Source of the DNA: Vibrio sonorensis | Lineage (GTDB): Bacteria; Pseudomonadota; Gammaproteobacteria; Enterobacterales; Vibrionaceae | DNA length: 64,000 nucleotides | NCBI RefSeq assembly: GCF_001854765.1 | Contig: NZ_LJJE01000035.1 | Coordinates: 79,581-143,580, forward strand | Direction: 5' to 3' | In this document: positions 19,527 to 29,589 of the stretch, in pieces | Layout: every line of letters starts with the position of its first letter | How positions within the stretch are numbered: position 1 is the stretch's first letter | Translations under genes and position numbers: made by a program | The notes under the pieces: generated by a model | The model's database searches: none | What the model was told of the DNA's origin: nothing | Seen by the model: the letters and a program-made list of their open reading frames with translations, nothing else

Positions 19527-22500
19527 TTAGTGAAAATCTCGAGACTTGCTTTGCAGTCCTTCAAGTTGATGAGTGAGGTCAATTAAGCGACCTGCAATCA
19601 CATGGATGACTTCGCCTTCTCTCTCTAACACCCCTTTTATCATGAGTACTTTAGCCGTCAGGTAGGCGTTCTTCTGGGCGCGTGATGTTGCTCGCCAGAC
19701 CACGACGTTTATGTTGCCTGTATCATCTTCTAAAGTAAAAAAAGTCACACCAGCGGCGGTTCCGGGGGACTGCTTACCAGTGACGATACCAACTACCGTG
19801 ACTAAACTCCGGTGGGAGTGGTTTATTAAATCTTTCATTCGAGTAAATCGGCCCAATTTACCCGCTTGCTCTAACAGAGTGATGGGGTGGGTATGCAAAG
19901 AAAGCCCTGTAGAAGCGTAATCCTCAATCAGCGTTTGCACATCCGTGGGAGCTTGAGGGGCAAAATCAGAATCGGCTTGTTGATTTTGAAACAAGGGCAA
20001 GTCGGTGACCGAATCCATCATTGCCCAACGAGTTTGAAAGCGGTTATTAGCAATTTTGTGCATGGCATTGGCCGAGGCTAAGCTTTCCAGCTCTTTTTGG
20101 TTTAGGCCTATATGCTTAAGCTGAGCAGGGTGCCGATAGCCTTCTTTAGGGCGCGCTTGTAATAGCTGGTTGACGCCATCTTGCGATAACCCTTTTACCT
20201 GTCGAAAGCCAAGCTGGATCGCTAATTTGTGCTGATAATGGATGACTTGATGGTCATAGACAGAAGCATTGATGCACACGGGTAAAACGACAACTTGATG
20301 TCTACGCGCATCCTGTATCAGTTGTGAAGGACTGTAAAAGCCCATGGGAAGACTGTTGAGGAGTGCGGTGTAAAAAGCTTCAGGGTAATAATGTTTGAGC
20401 CAAGCGGAACAATAGGCCAGTACGGCAAAAGAGGCAGAGTGGCTTTCGGGGAACCCGTACTCACCAAAGCCACATATTTGGTCGAAGAGCCTTTGGGCGA
20501 ACTCTTGTTCATAGCCACGCTCTTTCATACCGTTGATCAGCTTGTCTTTGAATTTTGCTAAATCGCCACTCTTTTTCCATGCCGCCATCGCGCGTCGAAG
20601 CTGGTCGGCTTCCCCTCCGCTAAAGCCCGCCGCTACCATTGCCAGTTTGATCACTTGTTCCTGAAAAATGGGAACACCCATAGTGCGGCTTAGCACTTGT
20701 TTTACCTCTTCTGATGGATAGGTAACGGGCTCGTCGCCATTGCGCCTTTTTAAAAACGGGTGGACCATGTCACCTTGAATAGGGCCGGGGCGAACAATCG
20801 CAATTTGGATAACCAGATCGTAATAGCAAACAGGGCGAAGACGAGGCAACATGCTCATTTGTGCGCGTGACTCAATTTGGAATACTCCCACGGTATCGGC
20901 TTTTTGTATCATGCCGTAAACATTAGGGTCATCTTGCCTGCGTGTGATCTCGGCAATGGAGAGCTTTGGACCGTGAAACCGTTCTACTAATGCAAAGCAT
21001 TTTCGTATTGCCGTCAGCATTCCTAGCGCCAGTACATCGACTTTTAACAATCCCAGACTTTCTAAATCGTCTTTATCCCATTGGATCACGGTACGGTCAG
21101 CCATTGCGGCATTTTCAACGGGCACGAGTTCGTAGAGTGGGCCTGAAGAGATAATAAAGCCTCCAACGTGCTGGGATAGGTGGCGAGGAAAGCCTAAAAT
21201 TTCGTTAACCAGTTGGATAAACTGCTGACCTTTTAAAGAGTCGGGGGCAAGGCCGAGTTCGACAATCTGAGCTTGCCAGCCTAACCCTCGATCTCGGCGA
21301 TTGACGTTTTTAATAAAGAAATCGAGCTGACTCTCTTCGATGCCCAAGGCTTTACCCACATCTCGTACAGCGCTCTTAAAGCGGTAAGAGATAACAGTGG
21401 CAGCAAGAGCAGCCCTTTCACGGCCGTATTTCTGATAGATATACTGAATGACCTCTTCACGCCGCTCGTGTTCAAAGTCCACATCGATATCGGGCGGCTC
21501 ATCCCTCTCTTTACTGATAAAACGTTCAAACAAAACCGAGATTTGTCTCGGATCAACGGAAGTGATTTCCAGACAGTAACAGACCACTGAGTTAGCCGCA
21601 GAGCCACGACCTTGATAAAGAATGTTCTGCCTTTTGGCAAACATGACAATATCGTGGATGGTCAGAAAATAGAAAGGGTAGTTAAGCTCTTCTATCAGAG
21701 TGAGCTCTTTTTCTATGGTGGCGTGAATCTCAGCAGGGACACCTTCGGGAAACCGAATTCGCTTTCCCTTTTCAACTAAGTCCCTCAGATAAGACATAGG
21801 CGTGTAGCGTCGGGGATAAGTTCACTGGGGTATTCATATTGCAGCATACCTAAGTCAAACTCGCAGCGTTTGGCAATGCTGACGCTTTCAGCCAGCCACT
21901 CAGGTTTAAACAGATGACTGAGTTTTTGTATGTTGCGCAGGGCCCGCTCAGTATTCGACAGACGCTCCAAACCGAGTTTAGTGATAGCAGTACCAAAGCG
22001 AATTGCGGTTAATGTGTGTTGCAAGGGAAGGCGAGTCGCATTGTGCATGAGCACACCACCACAAGCGGTAATCGGGATAGAAAGCTCTCTGGCGAGGTAC
22101 TGGCAATGCTCTAGGTACTCTTGGTCCTTGTCGCCAAGGTGCCTTTGTACTCCTAGCCAGAGTCGGTGCTTGTGGTGTTGGCCCAGCCAACTTCCCCACT
22201 GATGGTCACTCTCTTTGTGACAGGGTAGCCAGAGAACAAAGCAGTGACGCAGTGACATCAAGTCCCATTCTGATAATTGATATTGCCCTTTTTCACAGCG
22301 GCGTCTCGCGTTAGTGATGATTCGACATAGTTCGGCATAAGCTTCGCGATTGGGACAGAGCAGTACCACCTGACATTCATTGTTGAGCCAAAACATACTG
22401 CCGACCACCAGTTTTGTCGCTAGCTGGTGGTCTTTAATGGCGGTGTAGGCACGAACCACTCCGGCAACAGAGCATTCATCGGTGATTGCGAGCGCACTGT

Positions 22501-22597
22501 AACGAAGAAAATCCGCCTGTAAAATCAGTTCTTCCGCGTGGGAAGCGCCAGTAAGGAAAGAGAAATTACTCTGACAAAAGAGTTCAGCATATTTCAT
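19527..22597 (-). pseudogene. dnaE2: Error-prone DNA polymerase DnaE2 (ImuC), -1 frameshift
   Basis: DnaE2 is the catalytic subunit of the SOS-induced mutasome with ImuA and ImuB. The N-terminal part (about 265 residues) starts MKYAELFCQSNFSFLTGASHAEELI, a PHP domain opening. After YPSELIPD the frame shifts, and the continuation GYTPMSYLRDLVEKGKRIRF is encoded one frame over. A single C at 21808 where CC is expected explains it. The rest includes the polymerase active-site acidic cluster PPDIDVDFEHERREEV, QGRGSAANSVVCY, and a C-terminal OB-fold (VTVVGIVTGKQSP). Combined length is about 1,020 residues, normal for the family. Confidence 0.94.
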
Positions 22598-22608
22598 TAC
22601 TTCACACC

Positions 22609-24009
22609 CTAGCTAAATTGCCCATGGATAAACCAATGTTTCTGTTGATTGCGGAATACCCATAACCAGCGTCCCTGCGAACTGCGAGCGATAAAGTAAT
22701 CACGGGTGACATCATGGCCGTCCCACCATCCAGTAACAATACGTTCAGGCCCAGAGGTGAGAGAGACCTTCTCCTCTAAGGGAATGGGAGTTGGGAGTAA
22801 TAGGCTTGGGCGCAGACGAGAATGCTCTTTTGAACAAGAGACGGGTTTAGTTGGATCTTGGAGTAAGCTTGCTAACTCAGGCCTTGGATCGTGATTGTAC
22901 TGTATCTTTGCCACCTGAGTTTCTCCAAGCTTAGCTTGTAGCATGGCGACGAGCTCCAGTTCGCTCTGCTGGCCTTGATGCCCAGAAAACATATCTTTGC
23001 CAGTGGCTTCTAACTCCCCACAACGCAGAACATTGAGTGTTATACCTTGAACGGCTTCATCTAACTGTACGGACTCCATAGTAAGCTGAGTCAATGTGGA
23101 CCACCTCTGTTGACGATATTCTCCAGCGGCAGACGTGACACGAATTTTGGTTGGATCTGCCTCTCTATGATGCAGGCTAATCTCCAGTTCATAGCCGACA
23201 AAATTACGCATGATCAGGTAGTTTTCTAACTTGTTAAGTAAGGTTTGAATGGGTTTTTCTAGCCATTGTAAGTTATCTATCTCATAAAGCAGTTCTAGAT
23301 AAGAAGAGAAGGCTTGAGGCGGGTGATAAAACTGCACGGGATGTTTGAATTGTCCCAACAGTCGGCCAGTGTAGTTAACTAACTCAATATCAAAGCGTCT
23401 GGCAATATCTTGTAGCGGTAAGTCGAGCAATTCAGCAAAAGTTTGGATACCGATACGACTGAGAGCATCGACCTGTTTGTCAGTGAGCTCACTGGCGGTG
23501 ATAGGATGACGTCGTAAATCGGTAAGCATCTTTTCTTTGTTGTCGGTAATGGTGTTATACGACGATTTGGCCAACAAAATAGCGGATAGCGGAGAAAAGC
23601 CAGTGGCAAATTGATAGCGCACGGGTAGGGCAGAGAGCTGCTGTTTTATCTGCTGCCAGTATGAGGGTAAATCACCGTATAGCGTTAGCATATTACTGGC
23701 TTTTAGCAACAAACCTTGCGGAGGAGAGAGCACAATATCGGATGTCACCAGATAGAGCCATTGCGCAAGTTCCAGCAGGGTGTTGTGCTCAGCCTTGGGT
23801 TCATAGACGTGCACTTGAAGATCAGGGCACAGCGCCGCGGCGCTGCCCAGCCCGATACTATTTTTGATGCCCTGAGCACTGGCGGCTTGATTGTGCTGCA
23901 CAATGCGATGGGTATACTCGGCGACTAGAACTAATGGACTCTCTTTCGCTTCAGCATACAGGGAGTCCAGTTGCAGCATAGGAAAATGTAAATAGAGCCA
24001 CAAAGTCAT
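22609..24009 (-). CDS. imuB: ImuB, inactive Y-family polymerase of the SOS mutasome
   Basis: ImuB is the adaptor of the ImuA-ImuB-DnaE2 mutasome, tethering DnaE2 to the beta clamp. The 466 residues align with Y-family polymerases, but the catalytic acidic residues expected in the first motif and in the DEA-type motif are replaced (LYLHFPML; LLLKASNM), as in known ImuB proteins. The helix-hairpin-helix region TDKQVDALSRIGIQTFAELLDLP is clear. It starts just after imuA (3-bp gap) and precedes dnaE2 by 11 bases, so all three are co-transcribed. Confidence 0.93.
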   Translation of the reverse strand: MTLWLYLHFPMLQLDSLYAEAKESPLVLVAEYTHRIVQHNQAASAQGIKNSIGLGSAAALCPDLQVHVYEPKAEHNTLLELAQWLYLVTSDIVLSPPQGLLLKASNMLTLYGDLPSYWQQIKQQLSALPVRYQFATGFSPLSAILLAKSSYNTITDNKEKMLTDLRRHPITASELTDKQVDALSRIGIQTFAELLDLPLQDIARRFDIELVNYTGRLLGQFKHPVQFYHPPQAFSSYLELLYEIDNLQWLEKPIQTLLNKLENYLIMRNFVGYELEISLHHREADPTKIRVTSAAGEYRQQRWSTLTQLTMESVQLDEAVQGITLNVLRCGELEATGKDMFSGHQGQQSELELVAMLQAKLGETQVAKIQYNHDPRPELASLLQDPTKPVSCSKEHSRLRPSLLLPTPIPLEEKVSLTSGPERIVTGWWDGHDVTRDYFIARSSQGRWLWVFRNQQKHWFIHGQFS

Positions 24010-24012
24010 CGC

Positions 24013-24690
24013 TTAACCTTGCTGAGCAACCGGAAAAGGCACAACGACAGAAGATTGAGGTGCAATCGCCAATTTTGGCCAGTACGGCTTCATATTGAGT
24101 ACAAATTTACCGTGAGGCCAACCACCTCGACGCTTGGTAATGGTGATTTCCAGCCCTTGTTCATGGGGAAGTAGAGTCATGCTCAGACTCACAGGTAGAG
24201 AAAATAGATGTGCTTGCTGTGATTTAAATAAAAACTGTAAGCAGTTGCCTTGCTCGCCAGCAACCTGAAGACGGCGGACCTGATGCACTTCCAGCGCCTG
24301 ATGCCAAAGCAACACATTACTGCAAGCACCACTCTTCAAGCATTGCTCCGCAACCCAAAGAGCCTGTTGTTCATCTTTAGGGTTAACAAGCAATACGCGA
24401 TCGGGGTTTAACCCTTCAGCCATAAGGTATTCTGCACATAAATGTCCCGGCGGCTGCACAAATACGGTTAACCGATCGGTATGATTATGTCGCAAATGAG
24501 GCATCAGTAACCTGAGTTCGCCAATGCCCATTGGACTTTGAATTTCAACCACACCATGTAAGGGAAATCCCCCACTGAGTTTTTGATCGAGAAGATCAAA
24601 ACCAGTAGATTGATATTCACCAGAGCTTTGAGTGTGGTTAGCCTGCCAAAGCCATTGTTTTTGTTTCAGATTTTCGATTAATTCATGCAT
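24013..24690 (-). CDS. imuA: ImuA, RecA-like component of the SOS mutasome
   Basis: ImuA is a RecA/SulA-like protein that modulates RecA and is required for damage-induced mutagenesis. The start MHELIENLKQKQWLW sits ten bases downstream of the LexA box; the frame extends further up but across the operator. Recognisable features: STGFDLLDQKLSGGFPLHGVVEIQSPMGIGE, a degenerate Walker A region, and a C-terminal KRRGGWPHGKFVL. Length is 225 residues, typical. Confidence 0.9.
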   Translation of the reverse strand: MHELIENLKQKQWLWQANHTQSSGEYQSTGFDLLDQKLSGGFPLHGVVEIQSPMGIGELRLLMPHLRHNHTDRLTVFVQPPGHLCAEYLMAEGLNPDRVLLVNPKDEQQALWVAEQCLKSGACSNVLLWHQALEVHQVRRLQVAGEQGNCLQFLFKSQQAHLFSLPVSLSMTLLPHEQGLEITITKRRGGWPHGKFVLNMKPYWPKLAIAPQSSVVVPFPVAQQG

Positions 24691-24700
24691 AACTAAATAC

Positions 24701-24716
24701 CTGTATGTATATACAG
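24701..24716. promoter_or_regulatory. LexA box (SOS operator) of imuA-imuB-dnaE2-ycaQ-like operon
   Basis: CTGTATGTATATACAG matches the gammaproteobacterial LexA consensus CTGT-N8-ACAG exactly and continues into an alternating TA tract. It ends ten bases before the imuA ATG, so LexA would cover the promoter or early transcript. Confidence 0.93.
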
Positions 24717-24847
24717 TATATTTAATTATCGAGAAGCTGCAAGAGGGAGCGAGGTAAAATGATCCAGAGTGAAGAGAAATTAAACACAAATAAAAACGCT
24801 TGCTCTAAAGTTGTTTTTAGAAGCAAGGCGTTACGTCTTAGACAGAA

Positions 24848-25591
24848 TTATCGTTTAGGCTGGGCGTCGATGCACTGGCCGTTTACTTCTTTGCTTTCTG
24901 GTGCCATTAGGTACAGATAAAGCGGGATGATCTCTTCAGGAGTCTTTAACAAGTTAGTGTCTTCTGCTGGGTACGCTTTGGCACGCATACCCGTGCGAGT
25001 AGCGCCAGGATTGATGGCATTAACACGGATGGTCGTGTCACTTAACTCATCGGCTAGGATTTGCATCATACCTTCAGTCGCAAATTTAGACATAGCATAG
25101 GCACCCCAGTAAGCGCGGCCACTATGACCAACAGTGGAAGAGGTGAATACAATACGTGCGTCATCCGATTTGTTTAGCAGTGGTAAAATTGCCTGAGTCA
25201 TTAAAAACTGCGCTTTGACGTTTACCTGCATCACATCATCAAAGGTGTCTTCACCAATTTGATCAAAAGGGCTGATCACACCAAGGATACTGGCATTGTG
25301 CAGCACGCCATCAAGACGACCAAACTGCTCGCCTATGGTCTCTGCCATATCAATATAGTTCTGCTTGCTCGCCCCTTTCATATCTAAAGGGATGATCGCT
25401 GGCTGAGGGTAGCCGGCTGCTTCGATTTCATCGTACGTTTGTTCAAGTTTTTTCACCGTACGACCCAATAGAATCACGGTAGCACCATGTTGTGCGTAGC
25501 TAAGTGCCGCTTGTTTACCAATGCCGTCACCCGCGCCCGTAACCAGAATAACTTTACCTTCTAGGGCCTTTGCAGAAACTGAATATTCCAC
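24848..25591 (-). CDS. yciK: Short-chain dehydrogenase YciK
   Basis: The 247-residue NAD(P)-dependent short-chain dehydrogenase has GAGDGIGKQAA (cofactor-binding glycine motif), LHNAS, and the catalytic Ser... YAMSK (Tyr-x-x-x-Lys). NPGATRTGMRAKAYPAEDT and the C-terminal GQCIDAQPK are typical of YciK. Its physiological substrate is unknown. It diverges from sohB, the arrangement seen around yciK in E. coli and Vibrio. Confidence 0.9.
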   Translation of the reverse strand: MEYSVSAKALEGKVILVTGAGDGIGKQAALSYAQHGATVILLGRTVKKLEQTYDEIEAAGYPQPAIIPLDMKGASKQNYIDMAETIGEQFGRLDGVLHNASILGVISPFDQIGEDTFDDVMQVNVKAQFLMTQAILPLLNKSDDARIVFTSSTVGHSGRAYWGAYAMSKFATEGMMQILADELSDTTIRVNAINPGATRTGMRAKAYPAEDTNLLKTPEEIIPLYLYLMAPESKEVNGQCIDAQPKR

Positions 25592-25679
25592 GGTTTTTGT
25601 CCTTATAGCTATGTTCTACTTTAAGAATCCATGACAAGGCGGTTACAATACACTAATTCGCACATGAGGAGTGATAACA

Positions 25680-26741
25680 TTGGAATTTTTGTTGGACTAC
25701 GGCCTGTTTTTGGCCAAGATTGTGACCCTAGTGGCGGCCCTAATTGCTATTCTGGTTGTCGCCAAAGCAGTAGGCGGAAAAAGTGGCAGCGCAAAGGGTG
25801 AACTGGAAGTTACTAACCTCACCGAACAACACAAAGATCGCGTAGAGCAGATGGAACACCACCTTCACGATGAGTCGTTTTTAAAAGCGCGTGACAAGGC
25901 AGAGAAGAAAAGCGAGAAAGAGAAAAACAAAGCTCGCGAAAAAGCCGTAAAACAGGCAGCAAAAGATGGCGACTTAGACAGTAAGCGAGAGCCCCATCTG
26001 TTTGTTCTGGATTTTAAAGGCAGTATCGATGCTAAAGAAGTTAGCGCATTACGTGAAGAAGTGACTGCGATTTTAGCGGTTGCCCGCGAGGGTGATGAGG
26101 TACTGCTGCGCTTAGAAACTGGCGGTGGTATGGTCCATGGGTATGGATTGGCTTCTTCTCAGCTTGATCGTCTAAAAGCGGCGGGTTTACCTCTTACTAT
26201 CTCGGTAGATAAGGTTGCGGCAAGTGGTGGTTATATGATGGCGTGTATTGCGGACAAAATTGTCTCGGCACCCTTTGCGATCGTCGGTTCTATCGGTGTG
26301 ATTGCTCAACTGCCAAACTTTAATAAGTTGCTTAAGAAAAACGACATTGAGTTTGAACAGCTCACCGCAGGCGAGTACAAGCGCACGCTTACCATGTTTG
26401 GTGAGAATACCGATAAAGCGCGAGAGAAGTTCAAACAGGAATTGGAAGAGACCCATGACCTATTTAAAGACTTTATTCGCGAGCACCGTCCAGAGCTTGA
26501 CCTAGACAAAGTCGCAACAGGTGAACACTGGTTTGGCACTCAAGCTAAAGCACTTGGACTGGTGGATGAAATCTCTACCTCTGACGATTTAGTTGTGAAA
26601 GCGTGCAAAGATAAAACCGTACTTGCCATTCACTACGTAGAGAAGAAAAAGTTGGCTAGTAAACTTGCAGGTGTAGCAGGTGAAGCCGCAGATAATGTAT
26701 TAATGAAGCTTATTGACCGCGGTCAGCGACCAATCGTATAA
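25680..26741 (+). CDS. sohB: Inner-membrane serine protease SohB (S49 family)
   Basis: SohB is a membrane-anchored signal-peptide-peptidase-like protease. An N-terminal membrane segment (about residues 8-30) is followed by a charged Lys/Glu-rich linker (about 60-105) and the S49 domain with VDKVAASGGYMMACIADKI and APFAIVGSIGVIAQ. The GAGGA ribosome-binding site at 25666-25670 is directly adjacent to an in-frame GTG at 25671, which is too close. The TTG at 25680 has the right spacing and gives LEFLLDYGLFLAK, so I chose it. A strong terminator follows. Confidence 0.92.
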   Translation: MEFLLDYGLFLAKIVTLVAALIAILVVAKAVGGKSGSAKGELEVTNLTEQHKDRVEQMEHHLHDESFLKARDKAEKKSEKEKNKAREKAVKQAAKDGDLDSKREPHLFVLDFKGSIDAKEVSALREEVTAILAVAREGDEVLLRLETGGGMVHGYGLASSQLDRLKAAGLPLTISVDKVAASGGYMMACIADKIVSAPFAIVGSIGVIAQLPNFNKLLKKNDIEFEQLTAGEYKRTLTMFGENTDKAREKFKQELEETHDLFKDFIREHRPELDLDKVATGEHWFGTQAKALGLVDEISTSDDLVVKACKDKTVLAIHYVEKKKLASKLAGVAGEAADNVLMKLIDRGQRPIV

Positions 26742-26758
26742 GTCGATTTATTGGATTG

Positions 26759-26793
26759 AAAAGACCCGCCAACTGAACTGGCGGGTCTTTTTT
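26759..26793 (+). terminator. Terminator of sohB
   Basis: Stem AAAAGACCCGCCA-ACTGAAC-TGGCGGGTCTTTT with further T residues. It can also end trmO from the minus strand. Confidence 0.88.
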
Positions 26794-26812
26794 GATCAAG
26801 AGGTAAGATATT

Positions 26813-27280
26813 CTAAAAGTTAAAGACCTTACTCCAGTCAAACGAGCCGGATTTTTCATAAGAGTTTGGCCAATCACTGCACCAGTCGGGCACCTGACAT
26901 TGCGATACGCGATCCGTACAAGGGTGATAAGGCTTGATATCCAGCAATGGTGTATCAGGCTCCATATCAAGCCAGTATAAGTCTATGATGCCTTGTTCAA
27001 TATCTAGGTTTTGAACTTGAGCAATAGAGAGAAGAATAGGATTGGGGCGCACCGGAGCACGACTAGCAAAAACGCCGACTTTTTCAGGGCCATTCTTATA
27101 GGGCTTGTCTAAGCTAACAATACTGCGATATTCGTGGGTATCGGCTAAGTGACCCCAAAAGATAAGTTGTAAGTGACTAAATCCGGTCAGCGATTCCAAG
27201 CCTTCGCGGTATGCTTGGTTTAGCTCTAGCTGGAATTTTCCATCGGTGTTTCTCACGTATCCGATAGGTTCAATGTTCAT
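26813..27280 (-). CDS. TrmO/TsaA-family tRNA N6-methyltransferase, short form
   Basis: The 155-residue protein is a TsaA (VirR/YaeB) domain: the start IEPIGYVRNT, the VGVFASRAPVRPNPI core and the LLDIKPYHPCTD segment are all diagnostic. TrmO uses SAM to methylate t6A37 of tRNA-Thr. Canonical E. coli TrmO is about 235 residues with a C-terminal domain that is absent here, so this may be a divergent single-domain paralogue; substrate and activity are uncertain. Confidence 0.8.
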   Translation of the reverse strand: MNIEPIGYVRNTDGKFQLELNQAYREGLESLTGFSHLQLIFWGHLADTHEYRSIVSLDKPYKNGPEKVGVFASRAPVRPNPILLSIAQVQNLDIEQGIIDLYWLDMEPDTPLLDIKPYHPCTDRVSQCQVPDWCSDWPNSYEKSGSFDWSKVFNF

Positions 27281-27354
27281 AGCAATATCCTCTGTGTTTT
27301 GCGATATGGCTATTGTGACCAGTTACTTTTTAAATCACTTGTCCATTCGTGCGC

Positions 27355-28221
27355 TTATTTAGCAACCTTAACGGGGACACATATCTCTACTTGGTAAAAC
27401 TGATGGCCTTGGTGACAGGTTTCCCCTAAACAGCGTTCCATGCTTTCCCGTTCTGCATCCATAACAAAACCAGACTGAGGTAACCAGACACCAATCATCC
27501 AGTCCCATGCCTCGGAAAATTCATCATCTCGTAAGTAATACTGCCTTACGGCATATTTACCGCCGCTTAGCTTAAATGTACCAATGCCACCTTGCGGTTG
27601 AATATGGTCGGGAACTTCTAATCCAACCATCACCCTGAGGTTCTGCTCATCGGTGATAAAGCGGTTATCGTGATAAAGGTTGTAACCGGGTGAAAGAGCA
27701 ATGCCATTGGGTTCTGCCCACTCGATTAACTGATTGTATAGGTTGGTAAAGAGCTGGCTGTCGGCAACGTAATTGCCTATGTTGCGCACATAAGCGATGT
27801 TAATTGGCGGACAGTTTTCAATATCAACAGGAGAGTCAAGGGGCTCTGGGCTTAGTTTTGCCAACAGTTTGCTGAGTTTTTCTTGTTGTTGTGAATAGTT
27901 TTCCACCCACTGAGAGGCGCTACAGCCAAAATATTGCTTAAAACCTTTCGCAAAAGAGGCCGAGTTAGAAAAACCACAGTCGAGTGCCACATCGGTAATA
28001 CTGGTATTGTCACTAGAGAGCAAAAACGCGGCTTTTTCTAATCTCAAGCGACGAATAAAGTGATAGAGGCTTTCACCAGTGCGCTCTCTGAACACTCGGT
28101 TAAAGTGGAACTCTGAGAAATACGCGAGGCTGGCAATTTGCGATACATTTAAAGGCTCCGAGATATGAGACTGTATATAGTCAATTACGCGATCGACACG
28201 GGCTTGATAAAATCTTTCCAT
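27355..28221 (-). CDS. AraC-family regulator with GyrI-like effector domain
   Basis: The 288 residues start with two AraC-type HTH motifs (about 1-105: VIDYIQSHISEPLNVSQIASLAYFSEFHFNRVFRERTGES, in shorter segments, and VALDCGFSNSASFAKGFKQYFG). A GyrI-like small-molecule binding domain (about 125-288) follows. This Rob-like order, HTH first, is typical of regulators of efflux or toxic-compound responses. The inducer is unknown. The 155-bp gap upstream faces the lysR remnant. Confidence 0.85.
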   Translation of the reverse strand: MERFYQARVDRVIDYIQSHISEPLNVSQIASLAYFSEFHFNRVFRERTGESLYHFIRRLRLEKAAFLLSSDNTSITDVALDCGFSNSASFAKGFKQYFGCSASQWVENYSQQQEKLSKLLAKLSPEPLDSPVDIENCPPINIAYVRNIGNYVADSQLFTNLYNQLIEWAEPNGIALSPGYNLYHDNRFITDEQNLRVMVGLEVPDHIQPQGGIGTFKLSGGKYAVRQYYLRDDEFSEAWDWMIGVWLPQSGFVMDAERESMERCLGETCHQGHQFYQVEICVPVKVAK

Positions 28222-28381
28222 AATAAATAGGCAGTGGTTACTTTGCTTATTGATTCGGTAATAACCAGTAAGCCCGTTATTAAGATTAAGAAAAGTGAGT
28301 TAAATCCCGATTTAGAATTAATACAAAAACACTTCCGTCAATAGAGAAAAAGAGTGCGCTATTTCAGCTAAAGACAGAAGT

Positions 28382-28629
28382 GTGCAAGGTAGGTTTCGCT
28401 CTTCAAGTGTGGAAGGTGTGCGAACAATGTGTGTTGAAGGGCTTGGTATAGCACAACTCAGCTACTGGGATATAAGAGAAGAGATAGCCGCGGGTCACTT
28501 GGTCGAGCTGCATCTCGATGATGTAACAGCGGTGAACGTAGATGTATGGGCACTGTTGCTTCAAGGCAGCAAACACCAAAGAGAGTCGATGTATTTGTAG
28601 AAGCGCTTAAGCGTTCTCTTCGCTGGTGA
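28382..28629 (+). pseudogene. Remnant of a LysR-type regulator (C-terminal fragment, also frameshifted)
   Basis: Only the end of a LysR effector-binding domain is present: FRSSSVEGVRTMCVEGLGIAQLSYWDIREEI. The C-terminal PKRVDVFVEALKRSLRW lies in the next frame after an AAA at 28571-28573 where AAAA is expected. No N-terminal HTH region precedes it; the upstream sequence does not encode a LysR protein. So this is a deletion remnant independent of the frameshift. Confidence 0.7.
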
Positions 28630-29040
28630 TTACATTTCCATTGTGGTGCAGTAGTCTTTAAAGCCAACGGACTGCCAAAAAAGTTTGGCTCGGTGATTGG
28701 TAACTAAAACGTCAAGCCGGAGCCTTTTATTATTCCAGTATGTGGACTTAACGGTGTTAAAAGCCGTTTTGCCAATGCCAGTTTGACGATATGAACGACA
28801 AATAAAAAACTGGCGAATATAGATATGCTGAACTTCTTCTTTCCACAAGCAATAACCCGCAATGTTCTTTTTGTCATAAAACACCGCTGCTTGATAGTCA
28901 GTGGCTAACCAGCCGGACATTCTATGCTCAAGTTCTGTCGAGGACATAGTATTGCGATGGCCTTCATCGATGATAAGTTGCTGGTTCATGTGCGCTATAA
29001 CCTTGATATGAGAATCAGTGGCGCTTGTGACGTCGACCAA
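28630..29040 (-). CDS. GNAT-family N-acetyltransferase
   Basis: This 136-residue single-domain acetyltransferase has the acetyl-CoA binding segment IYIRQFFICRSYRQTGIGK (Q/RxxGxG/A-type loop) and the C-terminal NHRAKLFWQSVGFKDYCTTMEM, typical GNAT motif B. Substrate unknown. It ends 3 bases from the next gene's coordinates, so it is the downstream partner of the rhombosortase gene in one transcript. Confidence 0.82.
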   Translation of the reverse strand: MVDVTSATDSHIKVIAHMNQQLIIDEGHRNTMSSTELEHRMSGWLATDYQAAVFYDKKNIAGYCLWKEEVQHIYIRQFFICRSYRQTGIGKTAFNTVKSTYWNNKRLRLDVLVTNHRAKLFWQSVGFKDYCTTMEM

Positions 29041-29043
29041 GTG

Positions 29044-29589
29044 TTATCTCCTCTTAAGGACTCTCTCTATCAGTGCCATCAGCAAACCTCCCACTGCGCC
29101 ATATAGATGGGCCTCAACGGCAACTCTAGCACCTATCATTGCTGCGGTAGATTCTGATGCACCAACAAAATGTTCCCAAGCCAATTTTCCTATCAGGCCG
29201 AACACAAGGAGTAGGCTGCTCTTACGACCGTGAAAAACTTCCTTTAGGGCGCAATAACCAAAAATACCGTGCAAAATCCCTGATAAACCAGCATAGCTGG
29301 TGGCGGGCGTAAATAGGTTGCCCATGCCGACAAAAAGGGCCGCCAGCAGTATGACTTTAATTAGATCGTTGCGGTGAGGCTTAAACAACCAAGTAATAAC
29401 CCAAAGCCCCGCCATATTCATGCCTAGATGGGCAAAGTTGGTATGCGTTAAGTTTCCTGTTAGTATCCGCCACCATTGACCTTGTTCTATTTCCGGTCGA
29501 TACCAAATGGAAAAAGATGCTAATGGCTCGAACTGGAGTCCAAGGCAAACTAAGCTGATAAAGATAAGTAACGGAGATAAACGTCCCAT
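29044..29589 (-). CDS. rrtA: Rhombosortase (rhomboid-family GlyGly-CTERM protease)
   Basis: Rhombosortase cleaves and sorts GlyGly-CTERM proteins in type II-secreting Vibrio and Shewanella. The 181-residue multi-membrane protein shows the catalytic Ser in YAGLSGILHGIFGY and the catalytic His in VEAHLYGAVGGL, the rhomboid dyad. Chosen start: MGRLSPLLIFISLV, giving a clean first membrane helix. A longer frame would overlap the DTW gene on the other strand. This start codon abuts that of the DTW gene (CATATG). Confidence 0.82.
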   Translation of the reverse strand: MGRLSPLLIFISLVCLGLQFEPLASFSIWYRPEIEQGQWWRILTGNLTHTNFAHLGMNMAGLWVITWLFKPHRNDLIKVILLAALFVGMGNLFTPATSYAGLSGILHGIFGYCALKEVFHGRKSSLLLVFGLIGKLAWEHFVGASESTAAMIGARVAVEAHLYGAVGGLLMALIERVLKRR

